A stretch of DNA of 64,000 bases from Glaciihabitans sp. (GTDB lineage: Bacteria > Actinomycetota > Actinomycetes > Actinomycetales > Microbacteriaceae). Numbering within the stretch: position 1 is the stretch's first letter; the number at the start of each line of letters is the position of its first letter. A program made the position numbers and the translations under genes. Location of the stretch: contig JAODBD010000009.1 in NCBI GenBank assembly GCA_025463785.1, positions 62,001 to 126,000 on the forward strand. The letters run 5' to 3'. Below, one piece after another: positions 1-7,825 of this stretch. The notes under the pieces are model-generated. The model did no database searches. It saw only the letters and a list, made by a program, of their open reading frames with translations, and was not told where the DNA came from.

Positions 1-1
1 T

Positions 2-544
2 GCCCCATCGCAGGCCGGTTCCTGGTGTGGCGTCGTCGGGGTGCCGGAGTTCGGCGCAGAGGCAGCTTCATCCTTCGGTGTCGATCTCGAGCGGCTCGTG
101 CTTGTGCCAAACCCGGGTGACCAGTGGCTTGCCGTCACAGCGGCGATCGCAGACGTGATGGGTGTGGTGGTGGTCAGACCACCCAAACGCGCCTCAGACG
201 GCAACCTCGCCCGTCTGGCCGGCAGGCTTCGACAGCGCGGGTCGACCCTGATCGTGTTGGGGACCTGGCCACAGAGCGAGGCCATGATTTCGCTCTCGCA
301 GAGCGAGTGGAGCGGTATCGGCGACGGCTTCGGGCACCTGAGCGCCAGACAGGTCACTGTGACGGTGTCGACGCGGATGGGAGGCAGGCCGCGCTCGGCA
401 CGGCTGTGGCTCCCAGACCCCGAGCTGCAGTTTGCTCCGGTCGCAATTGCTTCGCACCCTGAGCGATACGGCTCAGAGCGACACAACCCAGAGCGACACG
501 ACTCCGAGCAACAGGACTCCGGCAGCTATTTGAGGGCAGTATGA
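2..544 (+). CDS. imuA': ImuA'-like mutagenesis accessory protein (3' part)
   Basis: The reading frame is open from the left edge, so the start lies outside the window; about 180 C-terminal residues are visible. ImuA' proteins are RecA-like-fold accessory factors of the damage-inducible mutasome and bind ImuB. The visible part matches the family C-terminal half (GSWCGVVGVPEFG, then LVLVPNPGDQW). The stop overlaps the ImuB start as ATGA, so the two are translationally coupled, and dnaE2 follows. The assignment rests on this gene order plus moderate sequence resemblance. The tail is odd: a five-residue repeat (ERYGS ERHNP ERHDS EQQDS) encoded by a 15-bp tandem repeat. The promoter and any LexA box lie outside the window. 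Confidence 0.82.
   Translation, partial: APSQAGSWCGVVGVPEFGAEAASSFGVDLERLVLVPNPGDQWLAVTAAIADVMGVVVVRPPKRASDGNLARLAGRLRQRGSTLIVLGTWPQSEAMISLSQSEWSGIGDGFGHLSARQVTVTVSTRMGGRPRSARLWLPDPELQFAPVAIASHPERYGSERHNPERHDSEQQDSGSYLRAV
461..520 (+). repeat. In-frame 15-bp tandem repeat in imuA' 3' end
   Basis: Four consecutive 15-bp units begin at 461, 476, 491 and 506. Each starts GAGCGA or GAGCAA. They encode four pentapeptides of the form E-R/Q-x-x-S/P in the hydrophilic C-terminal tail of ImuA', which ends eight residues later. Confidence 0.85.
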
Positions 545-2103
545 GCACCGCCGCCCCGATCGCGCGCAGCCTGGTGCTCTGGGTGCCGGACTGGCCGATT
601 ACGGCATCCATTCGGGTATCGCCGCTGCCAGCGGATGTCCCACTCGCCCTGATCGACAAAGGCCAGGTCTTCGCCAGCTCGGCTGCTGCCCGCGCGGAGG
701 GAGTACAACGCGGGCTGCGGGTTCGAGAGGCACAGGCGCGCTGCACCGAGCTCATCGTGCGGCCATACGAGCAACAGCTCGACCAGCGCACGTTCGAAAC
801 GATCGTGGCCGAGATCGAAGAACTCATGCCAGGAGTGCAGCTGGTGCGACCGGGTATCTGCGCCATACGATCACGCGGCCCCGCGCGATACTACGGCGGC
901 GAGAAACCCGCGGGGCTTGCTCTCGTGACCCTGCTCGATGAACTCGGAGTTGCCGGCGCATGCGTTGGCATCGCAGACGGGCCATTCACCGCCGAACAGG
1001 CTGCACGCACGGCGACGAACAGCAAACGAGTGCGCGTTGTGCCTGCGGGGGACGCAGCGCTGTTCCTGCGCGACCTGCCGATAAACCTGATCGAGCAACC
1101 CAACCTCGTCGTACTGCTCAGACGGCTGGGCATCTCGACGCTTGGCGAGTTTGCGGCCCTGCCAGCAGACGACGTGCTCGGCCGGTTCGGTGAGCTGGGC
1201 GCTCACCTGCACGCGTTATCCGGCGGTCTCGACTCGAGACCAATTGTGCACAGGATTCCCCCGCAGGAACTCGATCTCGCCGTCGCATTCGAACCCGCGC
1301 TCGATCGGGTCGATCAGGTCACCTTCGGAGTTCGCGCTGCCGCAGATGATTTCGTGCAGACACTGGTTGCAAGGCATCTGGTTTGCACGTCTCTTCGGGT
1401 CGAGATCGAAACCGACCTCGGGGACTACTCGGAGCGCAGCTGGCTGCACCCGAGATCCTTCACGGCCGCCGATGTCGTCGACCGTGTTCGCTGGCAACTT
1501 CAGGGCAGTGCCGAGGTCGACTCCGGGCTGCGCTCGGGTGTTACGCGCGTGCGCATTGTGCCTGAGAGCGTTGATGCCATCGGAAATCACGAGGTGGGAC
1601 TCTTTGGTGCCGGCCCGGACGAGCGAGTACACAACGGTCTTTCCCGGGTGCAGAGCATGCTCGGACACGATGGCGTGCTGGTTGCCGTCATGAGTGGTGG
1701 CCGCACACTCGCGGATCGAGCGACGACCGTGCCGTGGGGCGACCGACCCCTGCTCTCCCACAGTCCAGGTGAGCCGTGGCCTGGCCGGCTTCCCGCGCCG
1801 TTCCCGGGCACGGTGTTTCCCGCGCCGCATCCCGTTCACGTTTTCGGTCCTGGCGGCTCAAGCGTTGGAGTGAGCGAACGCGGGGTTCTGTCGGCGAGGC
1901 CCGTGCGGTTCGCAAGCTCGGCATCCGGTCGCGAGATTCGGGAGATCACCGCCTGGGCAGGGCCGTGGCCTGTTGCGGAGCGCTGGTGGGATGCCGAGGT
2001 GTCGCGCAACATTAATCGCTTCCAGATCGTTGACGATCGAGGCATCGCGTGGCTGCTGGTACTCGACGGCGAGAACTGGTCTGCCGAGGCGAGGTACGAC
2101 TAG
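541..2103 (+). CDS. imuB: ImuB, inactive Y-family polymerase scaffold
   Basis: A Y-family DNA polymerase homologue of 520 residues that acts as the scaffold of the ImuA'-ImuB-DnaE2 translesion mutasome and usually docks on the beta clamp. The palm begins at LVLWVPDWP (about residues 11-19), where active polymerases have a DxD-containing strand. The SIDEA motif of active enzymes is replaced by SRGPA near residue 110. Both catalytic acidic motifs are therefore lost, as is typical of ImuB. The start is ATG at 541, overlapping the upstream stop. DnaE2 begins 17 bases after the stop. Compare the intact catalytic motifs in DinB at 9857-11083. Confidence 0.93.
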   Translation: MSTAAPIARSLVLWVPDWPITASIRVSPLPADVPLALIDKGQVFASSAAARAEGVQRGLRVREAQARCTELIVRPYEQQLDQRTFETIVAEIEELMPGVQLVRPGICAIRSRGPARYYGGEKPAGLALVTLLDELGVAGACVGIADGPFTAEQAARTATNSKRVRVVPAGDAALFLRDLPINLIEQPNLVVLLRRLGISTLGEFAALPADDVLGRFGELGAHLHALSGGLDSRPIVHRIPPQELDLAVAFEPALDRVDQVTFGVRAAADDFVQTLVARHLVCTSLRVEIETDLGDYSERSWLHPRSFTAADVVDRVRWQLQGSAEVDSGLRSGVTRVRIVPESVDAIGNHEVGLFGAGPDERVHNGLSRVQSMLGHDGVLVAVMSGGRTLADRATTVPWGDRPLLSHSPGEPWPGRLPAPFPGTVFPAPHPVHVFGPGGSSVGVSERGVLSARPVRFASSASGREIREITAWAGPWPVAERWWDAEVSRNINRFQIVDDRGIAWLLVLDGENWSAEARYD

Positions 2104-2105
2104 CG

Positions 2106-2120
2106 ATGGGATGCAGCTAA
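2106..2120 (+). other. Possible 4-codon ORF (MGCS) abutting dnaE2
   Basis: ATG GGA TGC AGC TAA lies immediately before the dnaE2 start ATG GGA TAC AGC AAT. The two are near-identical 15-nt tandem copies, so the start region appears duplicated. The stop codon of the mini-ORF is adjacent to the dnaE2 ATG, which would allow termination-reinitiation. Translation of this ORF is an inference. Confidence 0.35.
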
Positions 2121-5100
2121 ATGGGATACAGCAATCCGCCGATTTCCTGGTCGGAGTTCGAGCGTGCGCTCTCGAACGGCCGACGCCCGGGCGCGCCACC
2201 CGTCGGCGCCGATGGCGGGGACAGTCCGGCCTGGTCGAACAAACGCATGCCATACGTTCCCGCCGTCATTGCAGAGTCAGGCGAGGCCGTCGTGCCATAC
2301 GCGGAGCTGCACACCCATTCCAATTTCAGCTTTCTCGATGGCGCCGCCTCCCCCGAGCAGCTTCTCGAGGAGGCCAAGCGGTTGGGGCTCCACGGGCTTG
2401 CCCTGACCGATCATGACGGCCTGTATGGCATCGTGCGCATGGCCGAGGCAGCAGAGAGCTACGACATCAAAACGGTGTTCGGCGCCGAACTCTCGTTCGA
2501 CCTGCGAAAACCGCAAAACGGTAGTGCGGATCCTGAGGGCAGCCACCTCGTCGTGCTCGCGCGTGGCGAGGAGGGATATCACCGGCTGGCCGGCGCGCTC
2601 ACCTCGGCTCAGCTTGCGGGAAAGGAGAAGGGTCGACCGCTGTACGACCTCGATGAACTTGCCGAGCGGGCCAGCGGCAACTGGACGATCCTGACCGGAT
2701 GCCGCAAAGGCCGGGTACGCCAGGCGCTCACCACGAGTGCACGGGCGGCAACCCGCGAGCTCGATCGGCTCGTGGACCTGTTCGGCCGCGAAGCAGTGCT
2801 CGTCGAACTCTTCGACCAGGGCGATCCACTAGCCAGCAGCGCCAATGATGCGCTCGCTGCGATTGCGGTACAGCGAGGACTTCCCGTGGTCGCGACGGGG
2901 AATGTCCACTATGCGATACCGGATCAGTACCGGCTGGCGACCGCGGTTGCGGCAGTGCGCGCCCGCAGGAGCCTGGACGAACTGGACGGCTGGCTTCCGG
3001 CATCCCGAGCGGCTCACCTGCGCAGCGGCGCTGAGATGGCAACGCTCTTTGCCCGGTATCCCGGCGCGGTTGAACTCACGGTCGAGATCGCCGATTCCCA
3101 TGCGTTCGAACTGCGGCGGGCGCGGCCGGGGTTACCAAAACAGACCGTTCCCGACGGCCTGACTCCGATGGCGTACCTGCGAAGACTCGTGTGGGAGGGC
3201 GCCGCGGAGCGCTATCCGAACCTGGGCGAAAACGACCGCGCACGAATCGAACGTGAGCTCGCGGTCATCGAAGGGAAAGACTTTCCCGGCTACTTCCTGA
3301 TCGTCTGGGACATCGTGCGGTTCGCCCGCAGCCAGGGAATCCTCTGTCAGGGGCGCGGGTCCGCCGCAAATTCAGCTGTCTGCTACCTGCTGAAGATCAC
3401 GGCCGTTGATGCCATCTTCTACGACCTCCCGTTCGAACGATTCCTCTCGAGCATGCGAGACGAAGAGCCCGACATCGACGTTGATTTCGACTCCGATCGG
3501 CGTGAAGAGGTCATTCAGTACGTCTATGAAAAGTACGGGCGACAGAACGCCGCACAGGTGGCCAATGTCATCAGTTATCGACCCAAGAACGCCGTGCGCG
3601 ACATGGCCAAGGCCCTCGGTCACAGCCCCGGGCAGCAGGATGCGTGGTCGAAGCAGGTGGAGCACTGGGGTGCGCTGACCGAGAGCCAGGACCACGACAT
3701 CCCGGATGCCGTGGTCGCGCTCGCCCACGAAGTGCTGAAGTTTCCGAGACACCTGGGCATTCACTCCGGCGGCATGGTGTTGACCGACAGGCCGGTCGGA
3801 GAAGTATGCCCGATCGAGCATGGGCGCATGGATGGGCGAACCGTCCTGCAGTGGGACAAAGACGACTGCGCCTGGATGGGGCTCGTCAAGTTCGATCTCC
3901 TTGGGCTCGGGATGCTCGCGGCGCTGCAGTACTGCTTCGATCTCGTGCGCGACCATGTCGGTGAGGTCTGGACGCTCGAGACGATCCCTAAAGAGGAGGC
4001 GGGTGTTTATGACATGCTCTGCCGGGCGGACTCGGTCGGCGTGTTCCAGGTCGAGTCGCGCGCACAGATGGGGTTACTCCCCCGGCTGCAGCCGCGACGC
4101 TTCTACGACCTCGTCGTCGAGATCGCGATGGTGCGACCGGGACCGATCCAGGGTGGCGCTGTGCATCCCTTCGTGCGAAGGAAGCTTGGCCAGGAGCCCG
4201 TGACCTACCTGCATCCCAAGCTTGAAGAGCCCCTCAAGCGCACCCTCGGAATTCCCGTTTTTCAGGAGCAGCTCATGCAGGTAGCCATAGCGGTGGGCGG
4301 GTGCACCGGCGAGGATGCAGACCTGCTGCGTCGTGCGATGGGCTCCAAACGCGGCATCGAACGCATCGAATCCCTTCGCGAGAAGCTCTATGCCGGGATG
4401 AAAACCAACGGCATCGAAGGGGATGTCGCCGATGAGATCTACGGCAAGATCCAGGCCTTCGCCAACTTCGGCTTCGCAGAGAGCCACAGCCTGAGTTTTG
4501 CCCTGCTGGTCTACGCCAGTTCGTGGATGCGACTTCATTATCCCGGCGCCTTCCTCGCGAGTCTGCTGCGTGCCCAGCCCATGGGCTTCTACTCGCCGCA
4601 GACGCTCGTGGCCGACGCGCGTCGGCACGGGGTGCAGGTTCTGCGACCGGACATCCAACTCTCCGGGGTCAGCGCCGGGCTGGAGACCCTCGATGCTCGA
4701 GTGGGCGGCGGCGGGGCGGCCGTATCGAGGCCCATCCGCGAGACGGGTTCCGCGGTCTGCCTTGAGACCGACCAGCAGCCGGTCCCCGAGTTTGATCGCG
4801 ATATTCCCTTCGACTCAGACGACCATCGCAGGGACGCCGCGTTTGCGGTGCGGCTTGGTCTCGACGAGGTCAGCGGAATCAGCACGGTTCTTGCGACCAA
4901 AATCGTCGATGAGCGCACCCGTGCGGGTGAATACCGCGACATGAATGACCTCGTTCGCCGGGCTGGCCTCTCGACTGCCCAACTCGAACTGCTCTCCGCC
5001 GCAGGCGCCTTCGATACCTTCGGCCTCACGCGCCGCGAAGCGATGTGGAACGCGGGCAACGCGAGCCAGGACCGCGCCGAATTCCTCGCCGGAACCATCG

Positions 5101-5546
5101 TCGCCGTCCAGCCGCCGCTATTCTCGATGCCGTCGGAGGTCGACGAACTCATCGCAGACCTCTGGGCCACTGGGATCTCGACCGATAATCATCCGGTTCG
5201 CCACCTTCGCGACCAGCTGACGGAACGCGGTGTGCTGTCTGCTGTTGCCCTCAGATCAGCGGAATCCGGCAGGCGGGTCGAAGTGGGCGGTATCGTCACC
5301 CACCGACAGAGACCGGCGACCGCGAGTGGTATCACCTTCGTCAACCTCGAGGATGAAACCGGTCTCGTCAACGTCATTTGCGGGGTCGGCGTGTGGAACC
5401 GCTACCGCCGGATTACTCGGGATGCGAGTGCCATGATCATCCGCGGCATCCTCGAGCGTTCGCCCGAAGGCGTCACCAACCTGATCGCCGACAAATTCGA
5501 AGTGCTCAGGATGACACCCCAGACCCGATCCCGCGATTTTCGTTGA
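2121..5546 (+). CDS. dnaE2: Error-prone DNA polymerase III alpha subunit DnaE2 (ImuC)
   Basis: The catalytic C-family polymerase of the mutasome, 1141 residues, within the usual DnaE2 range. The N-terminus MGYSNPPISW is typical of actinobacterial DnaE2 and supports the ATG at 2121. A PHP domain follows (HTHSNFSF from residue 64, LTDHDGL). The palm carboxylates are present in PDIDVDFDSDRR (about 450-461) and VKFDLLGL (about 588). Helix-hairpin-helix and OB-fold regions close the protein (GGIVTHRQRP, about 1055 onward). The gene is co-oriented with imuA' and imuB, giving a complete imuA'-imuB-dnaE2 cassette that in relatives is induced by LexA loss. The region around residues 855-905 is low in conservation and acidic. 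Confidence 0.96.
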   Translation: MGYSNPPISWSEFERALSNGRRPGAPPVGADGGDSPAWSNKRMPYVPAVIAESGEAVVPYAELHTHSNFSFLDGAASPEQLLEEAKRLGLHGLALTDHDGLYGIVRMAEAAESYDIKTVFGAELSFDLRKPQNGSADPEGSHLVVLARGEEGYHRLAGALTSAQLAGKEKGRPLYDLDELAERASGNWTILTGCRKGRVRQALTTSARAATRELDRLVDLFGREAVLVELFDQGDPLASSANDALAAIAVQRGLPVVATGNVHYAIPDQYRLATAVAAVRARRSLDELDGWLPASRAAHLRSGAEMATLFARYPGAVELTVEIADSHAFELRRARPGLPKQTVPDGLTPMAYLRRLVWEGAAERYPNLGENDRARIERELAVIEGKDFPGYFLIVWDIVRFARSQGILCQGRGSAANSAVCYLLKITAVDAIFYDLPFERFLSSMRDEEPDIDVDFDSDRREEVIQYVYEKYGRQNAAQVANVISYRPKNAVRDMAKALGHSPGQQDAWSKQVEHWGALTESQDHDIPDAVVALAHEVLKFPRHLGIHSGGMVLTDRPVGEVCPIEHGRMDGRTVLQWDKDDCAWMGLVKFDLLGLGMLAALQYCFDLVRDHVGEVWTLETIPKEEAGVYDMLCRADSVGVFQVESRAQMGLLPRLQPRRFYDLVVEIAMVRPGPIQGGAVHPFVRRKLGQEPVTYLHPKLEEPLKRTLGIPVFQEQLMQVAIAVGGCTGEDADLLRRAMGSKRGIERIESLREKLYAGMKTNGIEGDVADEIYGKIQAFANFGFAESHSLSFALLVYASSWMRLHYPGAFLASLLRAQPMGFYSPQTLVADARRHGVQVLRPDIQLSGVSAGLETLDARVGGGGAAVSRPIRETGSAVCLETDQQPVPEFDRDIPFDSDDHRRDAAFAVRLGLDEVSGISTVLATKIVDERTRAGEYRDMNDLVRRAGLSTAQLELLSAAGAFDTFGLTRREAMWNAGNASQDRAEFLAGTIVAVQPPLFSMPSEVDELIADLWATGISTDNHPVRHLRDQLTERGVLSAVALRSAESGRRVEVGGIVTHRQRPATASGITFVNLEDETGLVNVICGVGVWNRYRRITRDASAMIIRGILERSPEGVTNLIADKFEVLRMTPQTRSRDFR

Positions 5547-5622
5547 GAGTTGGGCGCCCGTACCGCAGCAGCAGCAGCTCTGGCTCCTGTTCTGGCTAAG
5601 CCGATATCCAGCATCCACCCCC

Positions 5623-5628
5623 TACAGT
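5623..5628 (+). promoter_or_regulatory. -10 box of the DUF3105 gene
   Basis: TACAGT lies exactly 6 nt before the ATG at 5635, and no Shine-Dalgarno sequence is visible. This fits a leaderless transcript starting at the A of the start codon. Confidence 0.55.
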
Positions 5629-5634
5629 CGACCT

Positions 5635-6513
5635 ATGTCCAAGGAATCTGCGCGCGCAAGTGCCGAGCATCGCAAGGCAGTAGTCGCTGCAGCCAGGAAG
5701 GCAGAACAGCGCCGCAGGCGGGTCAGAACAACGGGGCTGATTGCCGGAATGATTGCCGTCGCCGCAGCCGTCGTGGTCATCATCGTGATCGTCGTCACAA
5801 GGCCCACCGCAACGCCCAGTTCGGCACAGACGCCCTTGGCCGGCAAGCAAATCATCCCCGCGGCATCGGTCGGAGCAAAGACCACGCAGGCACCCGCCAC
5901 GCGGGTAGCGAACACATCTGGCATCACCGGCGTGCTCGCCTGGGATACCACGGGCTGGCCGGGCGACGGCGCTGCTCATGCCGGAGCTCTCGAGCACACT
6001 CACGTCGCAGGACCGGTCAGTTATGACGTGGTGCCACCGGTTGGCGGCCCGCATAACCCGGTCTGGATGAATGCGGGCGTCTACACCACGCCCATCCCCA
6101 GCGAGCGGGCAGTTCACAATCTCGAGCACGGCGCCGTCTGGATCACTTACAACCCCAACCTACCCGCGGCGGAGGTCGCAGCACTGACCGCATTCGTCAC
6201 CAGGCAGACACTGATTGCTGAGCCAGCCAGCGCCGTCGGAATCAGCAACGATTCCAACCGCTACGTTGACCTGTCGCCCTGGGCGACAAATGCTCTGCCA
6301 AGCCCCATAGTCATCAGCTCGTGGGGTTATCAGTTGCGCGTCACAAGCCCAACCGACCCGCGCCTGCAGAAGTTCGTCGACACCTTCCGTGACAACCAGA
6401 AGTACAGCCCCGAATTCGGAGCGCCGGTCGACGGCATCCCGATCCTGACCGGGGGTCGACCGGCGCTCGATGGTGGAACGCAGCCGAACCCGGCCGGATC
6501 TGCTGCGAACTGA
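5635..6513 (+). CDS. DUF3105 membrane-anchored protein
   Basis: A 292-residue protein with a charged N-terminus (Arg/Lys-rich, residues 1-31), one transmembrane helix (about 32-55) and an extracytoplasmic DUF3105 domain. The domain shows the conserved HTHV, PPVGGPHNPVW and HNLEHGAVW segments, with several conserved histidines that could bind a metal. The biochemical role of DUF3105 is unknown; it is common in actinobacteria. The start is ATG at 5635, preceded by a leaderless-type promoter. The gene converges on the aminotransferase gene with 14 bases between their stops. Confidence 0.85.
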   Translation: MSKESARASAEHRKAVVAAARKAEQRRRRVRTTGLIAGMIAVAAAVVVIIVIVVTRPTATPSSAQTPLAGKQIIPAASVGAKTTQAPATRVANTSGITGVLAWDTTGWPGDGAAHAGALEHTHVAGPVSYDVVPPVGGPHNPVWMNAGVYTTPIPSERAVHNLEHGAVWITYNPNLPAAEVAALTAFVTRQTLIAEPASAVGISNDSNRYVDLSPWATNALPSPIVISSWGYQLRVTSPTDPRLQKFVDTFRDNQKYSPEFGAPVDGIPILTGGRPALDGGTQPNPAGSAAN

Positions 6514-6527
6514 GGTTGCCTGACTCG

Positions 6528-7766
6528 CTACGCAGTCGCTGCGCGCTCAGCCTGCGCGAGCAGGATGCAGGTGCACAAGCCGTCGATGGCCTCGCGGAGT
6601 TCATCGAGTGACGGGAAACTCGGGGCGATGCGAATCGTCGAATCGTGCGGATCGTTTCCGTACGGATACGGCGCACCAGCGGGCGTGACCGCGATCCCCG
6701 CGTCTCGCGCGAGAGCAATGGCCCGGGATGCGCATCCCTCGCCCGCTTCGAGACTGATGAAGTAGCCGCCTCGAGGCACTGTCCACTGGGCAGCGTCCGT
6801 TAGCCGCGCATCGAGGATTGCGAGGACGGCGTCAAATTTCGGCACGAGCAGTTCGCGATGCTTGCGCATGTGCGCGCGAACCCCATCCACATCCTTCAGG
6901 AAGCGAACGTGCCGAAGCTGATTGAGCTTGTCTGGCCCGATTGTGCGAACGGATGCGCGGAGTTTGATCCAACGGATGTTATCGGGCGATGCCCCGACAA
7001 AACCGACACCGCCGCCTGCGAAGGTGATCTTTGAGGTCGACGCGACGACGATCGGACGATCCGCGTTGCCAGCCGAGGCCGCAAGACCGAGAACGTCGAT
7101 GACCGGAGCCTCATCCGCACTCAGGTGGTGAACCACGTACGCGTTGTCCCAGATGAGTCTGAAATCGGGGGCGGCGGTGGGCATGGAGACCAGCTCGCGA
7201 ACCTCCGCCTCTGTGTAGCTGTAGCCGGTTGGGTTCGCATAGGTCGGAACGGACCACATTCCCTTAATGCGAGAGTCGTTCGCGGCGAGCGTCCGGATGG
7301 TAGCGAGGTCGAGGCTACCGTCAACGAACGGGACCGGGATCATCCGGATTCCGAGCGCCTCGCAGATCGCAAAATGCCTGTCGTAGCCGGGGACCGGGCA
7401 CAGGAACGCGACATCTGGCACGTCTCGCCAGGCTTCTGTGCCGCCGGGAACACCGTGCAGGAGGGCGTTCACGACGAAGTCGTGCATGATCGGCAGACTG
7501 GTGACGTCCAGGGCGAGCAGCTGTGCGACCGGGATGCCGAGGATGTCACCAAAAATTTCCCGGAGCTCCGGCAGCCCGTCGGTGCCGCCATAGTTGCGAA
7601 GGTCGGTGCCGGCAGCATCGCGGTAGTCCTCAGCGCCCGGCAGAACAAGCAGATCGTTTGCCAGGTCGAGCTGGGCCGGTGATGGCTTGCCGCGCGTCAG
7701 GTCGAGCGAGAGGCCACGGTCGCGCAGGGCCGTGTGCGCAGTTTTCAAATCGTCGATGTTGCTCAC
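6528..7766 (-). CDS. PLP-dependent aspartate aminotransferase (subgroup Ic type)
   Basis: A fold-type I aminotransferase of 412 residues, resembling the actinobacterial aspartate aminotransferase subgroup Ic (AspT-like, with MocR-like aminotransferase domains). Aspartate aminotransferases move the amino group between aspartate and 2-oxoglutarate. Visible features are LTRGKPSPAQLDL near the N-terminus, YGGTDGLPELR, the NPTGYSYTEAE segment, and the PLP Schiff-base lysine in STSKITFAGGGVGF. The start is GTG at 7766, with a TAGCGT box 6 nt upstream and no Shine-Dalgarno. The substrate is assigned by family resemblance only. Confidence 0.87.
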   Translation of the reverse strand: MSNIDDLKTAHTALRDRGLSLDLTRGKPSPAQLDLANDLLVLPGAEDYRDAAGTDLRNYGGTDGLPELREIFGDILGIPVAQLLALDVTSLPIMHDFVVNALLHGVPGGTEAWRDVPDVAFLCPVPGYDRHFAICEALGIRMIPVPFVDGSLDLATIRTLAANDSRIKGMWSVPTYANPTGYSYTEAEVRELVSMPTAAPDFRLIWDNAYVVHHLSADEAPVIDVLGLAASAGNADRPIVVASTSKITFAGGGVGFVGASPDNIRWIKLRASVRTIGPDKLNQLRHVRFLKDVDGVRAHMRKHRELLVPKFDAVLAILDARLTDAAQWTVPRGGYFISLEAGEGCASRAIALARDAGIAVTPAGAPYPYGNDPHDSTIRIAPSFPSLDELREAIDGLCTCILLAQAERAATA

Positions 7767-7772
7767 CCTGCA

Positions 7773-7778
7773 ACGCTA
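7773..7778 (-). promoter_or_regulatory. -10 box of the aminotransferase gene
   Basis: On the minus strand TAGCGT is separated by 6 nt from the GTG at 7766, the leaderless spacing seen repeatedly in this window. Confidence 0.5.
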
Positions 7779-7825
7779 ACGTCAGACGGGGTCGGGGCAC
7801 GACCGCCGAGCCTACAAAGTCAAAG

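Noticed and set aside
541-2103. ImuB as an active DNA polymerase
   Set aside because: Both acidic catalytic motifs are replaced (VPDWP and SRGPA).
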